From the NCBI GenBank assembly GCA_029339505.1, contig JAQISU010000118.1, forward strand, positions 6,370,001-6,434,000: DNA of 64,000 nt, in the 5' to 3' direction. The stretch's first letter is position 1; each line of letters begins with the position of its first letter. The translations under genes were made by a program, and so were the position numbers. Origin of the DNA: Unio delphinus. Taxonomy: Eukaryota > Mollusca > Bivalvia > Unionida > Unionidae. The notes beneath the pieces were generated by a model. The model was not told the DNA's origin and did no database searches. It saw only the letters and a list, made by a program, of their open reading frames with translations. Shown piece by piece: positions 20,217-30,061 of this stretch.

Positions 20217-20756
20217 ATGTCATATAGTGTTATTAGTGTTACGTTAACTCCTGGTCAAATCAAAAAATTGCAATCAGAATCGGCTAAAAAATGTGGAACC
20301 ACAATCACGTTGAAACCTAATCAAATGACTGGTGGTGCAAATAAATTATCGCTGACAACTCGTCAGGTGAAACATTTCAATGATGCACTTGCAGCCAAAA
20401 AAGGTGTTCAGATTACTCTTTCTGCGGCTGCTATTAAAAATATGATAAAATCAGGTGGTATATTTCCATTGTTAGCTGCAATACCAGCATTGATTGCAGC
20501 AGCAGCCCCAGCGGTGGCTAAAGCAGCGGCGTTAGGAGCCGTTGGTACTGCAGCAGGAATGGCGTTGAAAAAGGCAGCTGGACAAGGATATAAAAAAAAG
20601 AGACGATCCGTTCACGGATTGGGTCTAAGACTACCAGGAACCCCGTATTCATGGTACAGCGGAAAGGGTCTAAGACTACCAGGAACCCCGTATTCATGGT
20701 ACAGCGGGAGATCCGTTGACGGATCAGGCCTGAGACTACCAGGAACGGTTTATTAA
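20217..20756 (+). CDS. Hydrophobic/basic core-like protein with LPGTPY repeats
   Basis: 179 residues. An N-terminal domain (LTPGQIKKLQ...) is followed by MTGG|A (37-41), matching the adenain pattern (M/I/L)xGG|x. Then comes an Ala-rich hydrophobic stretch (about 83-118), a KKKRR patch, and a C-terminal repeat GLRLPGTPYSWYSG present twice, plus a partial third copy. The repeat is an exact 45-bp DNA duplication (20621-20665, 20666-20710). The layout resembles the hydrophobic pVI/pX-type proteins of Polintons and adintoviruses. Its LPGTP motif is shared with the PLA2 protein. Confidence 0.65.
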   Translation: MSYSVISVTLTPGQIKKLQSESAKKCGTTITLKPNQMTGGANKLSLTTRQVKHFNDALAAKKGVQITLSAAAIKNMIKSGGIFPLLAAIPALIAAAAPAVAKAAALGAVGTAAGMALKKAAGQGYKKKRRSVHGLGLRLPGTPYSWYSGKGLRLPGTPYSWYSGRSVDGSGLRLPGTVY

Positions 20757-20770
20757 TTCAGAAATCTTCT

Positions 20771-21202
20771 ATGGTTCCCATGTCCAATTTTGATTTAATG
20801 GATGCTGCTAAAAAACTAGTGATTAAAAATTTCAGAGGTGTTTTTATGAAAGATCAATTACCACATCAACCAAACAAAACTGAAACAGGTATTATTAATC
20901 TCGATAACAGCACCGGACCTGGAACTCACTGGGTTGCATACGCTATTGATCCACGTGGGATTGTCTATTTTGATTCATATGGATTAGCCCCACCAAAAGA
21001 GTTTATGCGTTACATAAAACAATTTCCAATGAAGACTTGGTATTCTACGCTACCAACACAACAAATCAACGACCCACCAATATGCGGCAGTGAAGTATTA
21101 AATGTCCTTGACGCTATTTCAGCATCTAGAAAACCACATCATATTGTCGTAAATGACTACACCAGCAATCGCTTTTTAGAGAGAGAAAGAGTTTTACAAT
21201 AA
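20771..21202 (+). CDS. Adenain-like cysteine protease
   Basis: 143 residues. The catalytic set is visible: His53 (GTHWVAY), Asp68 (YFDSYG), Gln97/98 (TQQIND) and Cys105 (PICGSE), as in C48/adenovirus proteases, which mature capsid precursors. Length is compact, as in Polintons. The start may be Met1 or Met4 (MSNFDLMDAAKKL). It begins 15 bp after the core-like gene and ends one base before the next ATG, so the block is tightly packed. Candidate substrates are the neighbouring proteins that carry LLGD|G, IAGS|G and MTGG|A. Confidence 0.9.
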   Translation: MVPMSNFDLMDAAKKLVIKNFRGVFMKDQLPHQPNKTETGIINLDNSTGPGTHWVAYAIDPRGIVYFDSYGLAPPKEFMRYIKQFPMKTWYSTLPTQQINDPPICGSEVLNVLDAISASRKPHHIVVNDYTSNRFLERERVLQ

Positions 21203-21203
21203 C

Positions 21204-22049
21204 ATGATTGATATTTGGGGGAGATCTTTGAAACCCAAACCTGATGGCACTGCACCCCCTGATTCTGTCAAGGATGTCAAAAAACTAATCAAAGATGAAA
21301 TAGCTGAGACGTTGAACTTAACAAGTGTTGATCCTAATGAAATAGTTGTATTTCAAGACAAACAGGGTAAATTGAAATCCAGTGATGTGTCGTTGGATGA
21401 TATTTTAGTTAAACAACGAAACGCAATCGAGGATACTATCGCGTTATTTTCCGATCAGGGTAAACTCAAACCAGGTGTACTTTTTTCGACGATTACAGAT
21501 CGATTTAAAACTCTCAACGATTCTGCGTTAGAACTAGCAACACTTCAATCTAAAACCGAAGAACACATAAAACAGTTTACCGCATTTCGTAGAAATATCA
21601 TTGATAAATTTATTGGAACTACATTCGATAAAATTGAACTAAAACTCCCTGATATTAAAAAATCCATCGATGAGACGAAAACTTTCATCGAAGCCGTCAA
21701 AGGTGATTTTTCGAGGATGATAACAATCATTGAAAAAACAAAAATTCCTCATGAGAAAACCAACAACGTGGTATACACAATCCAACACGGATCATTTGAG
21801 TGGTCATCTACAAACAACAAATTAGATATCACTGCAACCGTTAAAGGTATTTATCGATTAACACTAGTAACACCTTTAACTAAATTTAATATATCATCGT
21901 CGAGTTCATCCGGGGTCAATAATACGATTTCAACGATCATCGACAAGGATACAACTGAAAAGTTCACTATAACATATACTGATAAAAGTTTGACTAAGGC
22001 TTCAGTAACCTGGTATGTGGAATTCGTAGCGGATTTAAGTAAATCGTAA
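21204..22049 (+). CDS. Putative fibre-like or surface protein
   Basis: 281 residues, intact. A long helical, coiled-coil-prone region (about 20-185) is followed by a beta-rich C-terminal domain of about 90 residues (from NNVVYTIQHGSFEW to VTWYVEFVADLSKS). A helical shaft with a beta-rich head in a virion block suggests a trimeric fibre or receptor-binding protein, but I recognise no family and the idea is inference. It directly follows the protease gene. Confidence 0.45.
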   Translation: MIDIWGRSLKPKPDGTAPPDSVKDVKKLIKDEIAETLNLTSVDPNEIVVFQDKQGKLKSSDVSLDDILVKQRNAIEDTIALFSDQGKLKPGVLFSTITDRFKTLNDSALELATLQSKTEEHIKQFTAFRRNIIDKFIGTTFDKIELKLPDIKKSIDETKTFIEAVKGDFSRMITIIEKTKIPHEKTNNVVYTIQHGSFEWSSTNNKLDITATVKGIYRLTLVTPLTKFNISSSSSSGVNNTISTIIDKDTTEKFTITYTDKSLTKASVTWYVEFVADLSKS

Positions 22050-22054
22050 TTGAA

Positions 22055-22066
22055 AACGCTAGCGTT
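22055..22066. other. Intergenic palindrome
   Basis: The perfect 12-bp palindrome AACGCTAGCGTT, preceded by TAATTGAA at the stop codon of the upstream gene, 14 bp before the next ATG. Confidence 0.55.
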
Positions 22067-22079
22067 GTTAAAATAAAAA

Positions 22080-22727
22080 ATGATTTCATCATCGCAATAT
22101 CGCTATGATCAGGTCAGAGAATATCAAACTAGACTCAAAACCCTGTCTGAGGAGTATGCAATGAAAATTAAAAAATATCGCAGGAGAATTACCGCAATTG
22201 ATGTTACTGTGTATTCAGTGAGTGGTGTAATCACCGGAGCCGGTATTATACTGTCTTCAGTGACAATGATGGCCCCGATAGCTGTTCCAATTTGCATTTC
22301 TGCGGCAACAACAATCGCTGGAATAATTTCAATAATCACAAAAAAAATATCCTCATGCAGCCAACGGAAACTACAAGACTACATAATTCAATTTCATGTT
22401 GTGTCTACTGCATACTCGCAATTATCCTCATTGATATCGTCATCGCTCGATGATACAATTATATCAGAGAGTGAGTTTTCAGCGATGGTAGATATATATG
22501 ATTCTGCGATGTCAAAATTAGAAGTACAAAAACATGAGTATAATAACAATGACAACACAGATGGAATTACTTCAACAAATAGTGGAGAACACAAACCCAG
22601 TACAAACAAGCATGATCTCAATAACCTCAACGAATCCAGAATTCAGTGTGAATTTCCCATCTCCGGTCCCAGTGAAGGAGATAGCGCTAGCAAAACTACG
22701 AGTGTATCACAGTTGGCCAAATATTAG
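22080..22727 (+). CDS. Putative membrane protein of the virion block
   Basis: 215 residues. A helical N-terminus precedes two adjacent hydrophobic segments between about residues 46 and 87 (SGVITGAGIILSSVTMMAPI, then AVPICISAATTIAGIISII). A further helical region and a polar, low-complexity tail follow. Proteins of this plan occur in Polintons without an assigned function. The last ~190 bp overlap the start of the penton-like gene in another frame, so the tail may be partly free to vary. Confidence 0.5.
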   Translation: MISSSQYRYDQVREYQTRLKTLSEEYAMKIKKYRRRITAIDVTVYSVSGVITGAGIILSSVTMMAPIAVPICISAATTIAGIISIITKKISSCSQRKLQDYIIQFHVVSTAYSQLSSLISSSLDDTIISESEFSAMVDIYDSAMSKLEVQKHEYNNNDNTDGITSTNSGEHKPSTNKHDLNNLNESRIQCEFPISGPSEGDSASKTTSVSQLAKY

Positions 22728-23899
22728 GTCAAAATCATTTGGTGGTCAACAACCCAATAATTCACTGGTGTTTGCAAATAAGAATAAACCCGACGGTACC
22801 CCAGACTGGAATGTTGTTTCCATACCAACCGGATCATACCAAATCGAACAAATCAATAATGAATTCGCGCGTAAAATAAAATCGATTACTGGAGTAGAGT
22901 CAAAAATAGCTATAACAGTTCATGAGCCAACACTATCATCTGCCATTGAAATAAGCACAGAAGGATACGTCGTAAATATCTATCAGAGTTCTATTAGAAC
23001 CGTACTGGGATGGCCTGAAATCCCACCCGGGGGAAAAACCGTTGATTTACCAGAACCCAAAAAAAACCGATTATATCACAGACAGGATAAAATCTGATAA
23101 TCCAATAAAGAGTTATAAAGATTATAATAAGTGGGAACTTTTCAATGGAATAGTAGAAAATAACGTTGTCAAATTCGTACCCCGACAGAACAAAATTACT
23201 GAAAATTTCACAGCGATGGAATATGATTTTTTACTGTTGTTAATATCCATTAAATCCGGCACTCTCACCCGAGATGAATTTATCAGCGTTGTAGAAATAT
23301 GTAACAAAATCATCAATGACATGGAAACATTTCATTCACAAATTATTCAAGAGATATTAGGTGACGATAATCCTAAAACGAGAACAGAGTTTGCGATGAA
23401 AGTTAATATACGCGTAGAAGATATTCGTGAGTTTAAACTACCAGGATATAATATCTCAGAATTACAAAAATCTCTCAGTGATGCCATCGATGAAGGTTTC
23501 AAAAAAATCCATGATACGTGGAAAAAAACACCATCACAACCACAAACAACTATCCTCAAACATAATAATGACCCAGATGGTGGTGGCAGGCATATTGCTC
23601 CGTTCAATGTGAATATTTCAACGGTGATTGCGCTCAATTAAGTGTGTGATGTGATCGAAGGAAGCTATCAAATTAATCTAGAACGATCAAATCAAGCTCA
23701 GCAAGGATACATTCTGTATTCATTTGCACCAACAGCTCCTCCAGGGTTTTTAATAATTGAGTCCCCGGTGAATCCAGTCTATATGCGATGTCATAATAAT
23801 TCATTAACCAGAATTAATTTCAAACTCACTGACCAGTCCAATAATCTGATTGATTTACAAGAGGAGGTTTTACAAATTAGTCTATTTGTGAAATCATAA
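22534..23899 (+). CDS. Penton-like minor capsid protein, broken (frame offset plus stop)
   Basis: Three segments belong together. The N-part (22534-23097) has FPSPVPVKEIALAKLRVYHS and GSYQIEQINNEF. The middle (about 23050-23641) carries an extra helical stretch. The C-part (23642-23899) has GYILYSFAPTAPPGF and ends LQISLFVKS. These are marks of the Polinton minor capsid (penton) family, which closes the fivefold vertices (family knowledge). The first two segments are offset by +1 at an A8 run (23059-23066); middle and C-part share one frame, interrupted by a single TAA at 23639-23641. The start overlaps the upstream gene; Met at 22534 or 22549 are both possible. Not a functional product as written. 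Confidence 0.7.
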
Positions 23900-23973
23900 A
23901 TGATTTTCGTCGTAGTGATTTACATGACCCTCGAACACGATATCGTATCGGACTTGATAAAATATTCGGTTAA
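23885..23973 (+). pseudogene. Orphan copy of the packaging ATPase C-terminus at the right TIR
   Basis: A short open stretch without a start codon encodes DPRTRYRIGLDKIFG followed by a stop. This is nearly identical to the last residues of the ATPase at the left end. It lies at the inner edge of the right TIR, so the left-end coding sequence (or its ancestor) was copied to the right end when the TIRs were equalised. Confidence 0.7.
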
Positions 23974-24184
23974 AATCACCGTAAACCTAGAACTGAAAGT
24001 TCTAGCAGCAGAGAGGGTGAGTGACAACGACGTTGCGACATCAACGAAAACGCGAATGTTTTCAGACAACAATCACTGTCATTTTTTTTTCTAGTTATTT
24101 CGCGAGAAGGGTCTAGTGTTATTTGGAGGGGTATAATCAAAAATAAAAACAAAAAATGTTGTAGGATTCACCCTCTCTGCTGCT
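23926..24184 (-). repeat. Polinton right terminal inverted repeat
   Basis: Reverse complement of 8321-8580 with one indel in an A/T run and few substitutions. It ends CCCTCTCTGCTGCT followed by the CTACA duplication at 24185-24189. It contains the same nested 17-base inverted repeat and the CTAGAACT/AGTTCTAG hairpin as the left end. Confidence 0.95.
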
Positions 24185-24246
24185 CTACAAACCCATTGAA
24201 AACATTTCCCTTACTATAAACCCGTTGAAAACATTTCCCTCACTAC
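24185..24246. repeat. 29-bp minisatellite, right part
   Basis: Two further copies of the unit seen at 7935-8320 follow the element directly, starting with the CTACA target duplication. Confidence 0.85.
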
Positions 24247-24660
24247 TGCTCTAAAACAAGACACCAAATTAAACAAACAATACAAAAGAAGCACTTATGT
24301 TACTGCATAAAACACCAATAAATGAAATAAGGTTTACGCTTTTAAGATTGGTAAAAAAGTAGGCTATCTTGGTGTTTACTTCTTGGCATACTTTGTTATG
24401 TTTTAGCTTCAGGTAATAATAAGGACAGGCCAGTATCATTAGTTGGCTGTGGGTTCTTTTGAGGTTTTTTCGTTTTTCGTTTGTTTGTATGTTCGTTTGG
24501 GCTGTTTTTGGCGGGTGGCGGTATTCATTAGTATTGAGTAAAAATGGATGTTGGCTCGGGATTTTTCCCCACATAATAAATAGTTCGTGAATTGACTGTG
24601 CTACGCCAGAGGGATCATTGCCATTAAAAAAATGTGACTGCTCTCAGAACTCTCATACAT
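24247..24660 (+). other. Intron segment, nothing recognised
   Basis: Unique sequence between the Polinton target array and the next minisatellite. No supported coding region. Confidence 0.45.
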
Positions 24661-24882
24661 TGCCTACAATATGCAATAACCATAATGAGCAATTAGAATA
24701 TGCAATAACCATAATGAGCAATTAGAATATGCAATAATCATAATGAGCAATTAGAATATGCAATAACCATAATGAGCAATGAGAATATGCAATAACCATA
24801 ATGAGCAATTAGAATATACAATAACCATAATGAGCAATTAGAATATGCAATAACCATAATGAGCAATTAGAATATGCATCTT
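24661..24882. repeat. 29-bp minisatellite, about 7-8 copies
   Basis: Units of AATATGCAATAACCATAATG followed by AGCAATTAG. It is unrelated in sequence to the 29-bp array that hosts the Polinton. Confidence 0.9.
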
Positions 24883-24929
24883 TTAAAAACCTTGGTTCAC
24901 TTTCATTCTTGGTGGAACGCTCGTCTTGT

Positions 24930-27900
24930 TAATCAGAATCATTAGTACTATTTAAATCAGATCTATAATTTGATAAGCATCTCGAATACATTGGACATCA
25001 TTAGGACTATTTAAATCAGCTCTATAATTTCATAAGCATCTCTAATGCATTGGACATCATTCGGACTATATAAATCAGCTCTATAATTTCATAAGCATCT
25101 CTAATGCATTGGACATCATTCGGACTATATAAATCAGCTCTATAATTTCATAAGCATCTCTAATGCATTAGACATCATTAGGACTATATAAATCAGCTCT
25201 ATAATTTGATAAGCATCTCTAATGCATTAGACATCATTAGGACTATATAAATCAGCTCTATAATTTCATAAGCATCTCTAACGCATTGGACATCATTAGG
25301 ACTATATAAATCAGCTCTATAATTTGATAAGCATCTCTAATGCATTAGACATCATGAGGACTATATAAATCAGCTCTATAATTTCATAAGCATCTCTAAT
25401 GCATTAGACATCATTAGGACTATATAAATCAGCTCTATAATTTCATAAGCATCTCTAATGCATTAGACATCATGAGGACTATATAAATCAGCTCTATAAT
25501 TTCATAAGCATCTCTAATGCATTGGACATAATTAGGACTATATAAATCAGCTCTATAATTTGATAAGCATCTCTAATGCATTGGACATCATTCGGACTAT
25601 ATAAATCAGCTCTATAATTTCATAAGCATCTCTAATGCATTGGACATCATTCGGACTATATAAATCAGCTCTATAATTTCATAAGCATCTCTAATGCATT
25701 AGACATCATTCGGACTATATAAATCAGCTCTATAATTTCATAAGCATCTCTAATGCATTAGACATCATTCGGACTATATAAATCAGCTCTATAATTTCAT
25801 AAGCATCTCTAATGCATTAGACATCATTAGGACTATATAAATCAGCTCTATAATTTCATAAGCATCTCTAATGCATTAGACATCATTAGGACTATATAAA
25901 TCAGCTCTATAATTTGATAAGCATCTCTAAGGCATTAGACATCATGAGGACTATATAAATCAGCTCTATAATTTCATAAGCATCTCTAATGCATTGAACA
26001 TAATTAGGACTATATAAATCAGCTCTATAATTTGATAAGCATCTCTAATGCATTGGACATCATTAGGACTATATAAATCAGCTCTATAATTTGATAAGCA
26101 TCTCTAATGCATTAGACATCATGAGGACTATATAAATCAGCTCTATAATTTGATAAGCATCTCTAATGCATTGGACATCATGAGGACTATATAAATCAGC
26201 TCTATAATTTGATAAGCATCTCTAATGCATTAGACATCATGAGGACTATATAAATCAGCTCTATAATTTGATAAGCATCTCTAATGCATTGGACATCATT
26301 CGGACTATATAAATCAGCTCTATAATTTGATAAGCATCTCTAATGCATTGGACATCATTAGGACTATATAAATCAGCTCTATAATTTCATAAGCATCTCT
26401 AATGCATTAGACATCATTAGGACTATATAAATCAGCTCTATAATTTGATAAGCATCTCTAATGCATTGGACATCATTAGGACTATATAAATCAGCTCTAT
26501 AATTTGATAAGCATCTCTAATGCATTAGACATCATGAGGACTATATAAATCAGCTCTATAATTTGATAAGCATCTCTAATGCATTGGACATCATGAGGAC
26601 TATATAAATCAGCTCTATAATTTGATAAGCATCTCTAATGCATTAGACATCATGAGGACTATATAAATCAGCTCTATAATTTGATAAGCATCTCTAATGC
26701 ATTGGACATCATTCGGACTATATAAATCAGCTCTATAATTTGATAAGCATCTCTAATGCATTGGACATCATTAGGACTATATAAATCAGCTCTATAATTT
26801 CATAAGCATCTCTAATGCATTAGACATCATTAGGACTATATAAATCAGCTCTATAATTTGATAAGCATCTCTAATGCATTGGACATCATTAGGACTATAT
26901 AAATCAGCTCTATAATTTGATAAGCATCTCTAATGCATTGGACATCATTCGGACTATATAAATCAGCTCTATAATTTGATAAGCATCTCTAATGCATTAG
27001 ACATCATTAGGACTATATAAATCAGCTCTATAATTTGATAAGCATCTCTAATGCATTGGACATCATTCGGACTATATAAATCAGCTCTATAATTTGATAA
27101 GCATCTCTAATGCATTGGACATCATTAGGACTATATAAATCAGCTCTATAATTTGATAAGCATCTCTAATGCATTAGACATCATTAGGACTATATAAATC
27201 AGCTCTATAATTTGATAAGCATCTCTAACGCATTGGACATCATTAGGACTATATAAATCAGCTCTATAATTTGATAAGCATCTCTAATGCATTAGACATC
27301 ATTAGGACTATATAAATCAGCTCTATAATTTCATAAGCATCTCTAATGCATTAGACATCATTAGGACTATATAAATCAGCTCTATAATTTGATAAGCATC
27401 TCTAATGCATTGGACATCATTAGGACTATATAAATCAGCTCTATAATTTGATAAGCATCAGGTGCCCCGATGAGCGTGTAATCACGGAACCGGGGTGACG
27501 TCATAAAAGGCAACAATCCAATGAGACGTCTTATAATGTAGCTGACAGGAAATTCTAATATCGATTATCATGAGTGCGTGCTGGGTCTATTCCCACTCAT
27601 GCAGTCTTCCATAAAGGTCGTTTGGCACTTATTGTGCCACGACCTGTCGACTAATTAAAAAGCACTCAAATGAGTGCATTAATGCGTGGGGGATGAGTGA
27701 CGATTCCTTCCCCCCGAAATAATTAATTATCCCCAAACAGGGAATTAACCAGTCGTACATGCCCACATGGGCGAAAACGACTTTAATTAAACTAACTAAC
27801 TAACTTGATAAGCATCTCTAATGCATTAGACATCATTAGGACTATATAAATCAGCTCTATAATTTGATAAGCATCTCTAATGCATTAGACATCATGAGGA

Positions 27901-29010
27901 CTATATACATCAGCTCTATAATTTGATAAGCATCTCGAATACATTGGACATCATTAGGACTATTTAAATCAGCTCTATAATTTGATAAGCATCTCTAATG
28001 CATTGGACATCATTCGGACTATATAAATCAGCTCTATAATTTCATAAGCATCTCTAATGCATTGGACATCATTCGGACTATATAAATCAGCTCTATAATT
28101 TCATAAGCATCTCTAATGCATTAGACATCATTCGGACTATATAAATCAGCTCTATAATTTGATAAGCATCTCTAATGCATTGGACATCATTCGGACTATA
28201 TAAATCAGCTCTATAATTTCATAAGCATCTCTAATGCATTGGACATCATTAGGACTATATAAATCAGCTCTATAATTTGATAAGCATCTCTAATGCATTA
28301 GACATCATTCGGACTATATAAATCAGCTCTATAATTTCATAAGCATCTCTAATGCATTAGACATCATTCGGACTATATAAATCAGCTCTATAATTTCATA
28401 AGCATCTCTAATGCATTAGACATCATTCGGACTATATAAATCAGCTCTATAATTTCATAAGCATCTCTAATGCATTAGACATCATGAGGACTATATAAAT
28501 CAGCTCTATAATTTCATAAGCATCTCTAATGCATTAGACATCATGAGGACTATATAAATCAGCTCTATAATTTCATAAGCATCTCTAATGCATTAGACAT
28601 CATGAGGACTATATAAATCAGCTCTATAATTTCATAAGCATCTCTAATGCATTAGACATCATTCGGACTATATAAATCAGCTCTATAATTTCATAAGCAT
28701 CTCTAATGCATTAGACATCATGAGGACTATATAAATCAGCTCTATAATTTCATAAGCATCTCTAATGCATTGGACATCATTAGGACTATATAAATCAGCT
28801 CTATAATTTCATAAGCATCTCTAATGCATTAGACATCATTAGGACTATATAAATCAGCTCTATAATTTCATAAGCATCTCTAATGCATTAGACATCATTC
28901 GGACTATATAAATTAGCTCTATAATTTGATAAGCATCTCTAATGCATTCGAAATCATGAGGACTATATACATCAGCTCTATAATTTCATAAGCATCTCTA
29001 ATGCATTACT
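24930..29010. repeat. 59-bp satellite array, about 63 copies
   Basis: Near-perfect 59-bp units (GACTATATAAATCAGCTCTA, TAATTTGATAAGCATCTCTA and ATGCATTAGACATCATTAG cores). Units vary at a few fixed positions: TTGATAA/TTCATAA, TTAGAC/TTGGAC and ATTAGG/ATGAGG/ATTCGG. One SINE-like insertion (27460-27804) interrupts the array. A seven-unit block (~413 bp) from about 26041 repeats directly from about 26454. Confidence 0.97.
27460..27804 (+). mobile_element. SINE-like insertion in the satellite, 12-bp target duplication
   Basis: A 345-bp insert starts AGGTGCCCCGATGAGCG and ends in an AACT-repeat tail (ACTAACTAACTAAC). The satellite bases TTGATAAGCATC occur on both sides (27448-27459 and 27805-27816), as expected for target-primed insertion. 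I see no coding region and no clear tRNA boxes, so the class is inferred from tail and duplication. Confidence 0.8.
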
Positions 29011-29247
29011 GTGCTTTTTCACATAATTAGCATACTAAGGTTGAATTTGCTAACCGGCAACATTTTTCAAAACTTGAAAAACATTTGACTCAATAATATT
29101 TTCTTGATGACCCAATAATTTGTCCTTGATATTTAGAGCTTACCCTAAATGCTCATATCGGCATCAACTTACAACTATTTTGTAACATTTTTGACTGCCT
29201 CAAGATTTAATATAGTTTCGATTTGTTCGTCTTCTGATCTGAAGCAG
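29011..29247 (+). other. Intron 3' end before adaptor exon
   Basis: Unique sequence between the satellite and the exon at 29248. Confidence 0.5.
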
Positions 29248-29412
29248 CTAATAGGGACATGAAAGGAGAACACATTGAAGAAAACGTCAACGATAAGATA
29301 GATGGTTCGGAAGAGATCATGTGCAGGCTTGAAGAAAATACAAAGCCACATATCGAGCTAAAGACTGATCATGTAGCCGCGGAAGAAATTGTAGTTATTG
29401 CACATCCAGAAG
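29248..29412 (+). CDS. Exon of the adaptor gene (acidic segment)
   Basis: Acceptor GAAGCAG at 29247 and strong donor G|GTAAGT after 29412. The frame encodes an acidic segment (KGEHIEENVNDKIDG ... AAEEIVVIAHPE). The first two bases complete the codon left open at 4804 and the last base is completed by the exon at 30490, so phase is kept on both sides. An alternative acceptor three bases upstream is equally in phase. No domain recognised. Confidence 0.6.
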
Positions 29413-29913
29413 GTAAGTCAATTTATATGCAAGAAGGAATTGACAGTACAGAGGTCACTTGCAAACATTTTGAAAATGGGTATAATTGTCTCATACAGTA
29501 GAACTTCGAAAAGTTGATTCTCTGCAAACCAGAGGTTTATAATGGAGTTTATGGAATGTCGAAATTTACTAATGTGTCAGACAAGTTAATGTTTACAAAA
29601 GTTTGGGTACGTTATTCGAAAGTACTGGGAATATTAGCGATTGAGATTTTGACGTATCAAAGTTTACTTTTATTAAAATGTTATAAAAATTTACTTGCAC
29701 ACAAATCTCACAGTATTTGTGCACTAATAGTCTAGTGGGTGGAAACCTTAAAATGTAGAGATAGCATTGTTTTGTTATGCCTGACGCATAAACTTTCTTT
29801 TCACAACATTGCTAACATGTTCATCTTGTCCCGATAAAAGGTAAACATTGAAAACGTGTATAACGGTTTTCGTTAAAATTGAATGATCTGTTATTTTGTT
29901 TAAGCTACATACT

Positions 29914-30061
29914 TAACATAATTCTAATTAAATATAATATAAGTATAATTTAACATAATTCTAATTAAATATAATATAAGTATAACTTAACATAATTCTA
30001 ATTAAATATAATATAAGTATAACTTAACATAATTCTAATTAAATATATTATAAATATAACT
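29914..30061. repeat. 37-bp AT-rich tandem repeat, four copies
   Basis: Copies of AACATAATTCTAATTAAATA then TAATATAAGTATAACTT, in intron. Confidence 0.85.

Larger units (their letters stand above)
8321..24184. mobile_element. Polinton/Maverick DNA transposon (virus-like), 15.86 kb
   Basis: The element is defined by ~260-bp terminal inverted repeats with AG...CT ends, flanked by CTACA on both sides. Both outer flanks are copies of the same 29-bp minisatellite. It encodes the diagnostic Polinton set: packaging ATPase, retroviral-type integrase, adenain-like protease, double-jelly-roll major capsid protein and a penton-like protein. The replication block is unusual (polymerase-like palm joined to an SF1 helicase and an HNH-like domain). 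Several genes carry single-base frame breaks or a stop, so this copy is probably inactive, unless those are assembly errors in A runs. It sits in the large intron of the adaptor gene. Polinton target duplications are usually 6 bp; five bases are identical here. Confidence 0.93.

Noticed and set aside
24930..29010. CRISPR-like array of 59-bp units
   Set aside because: Units are contiguous with no unique spacers, in an intron-bearing animal sequence; it is an ordinary satellite.
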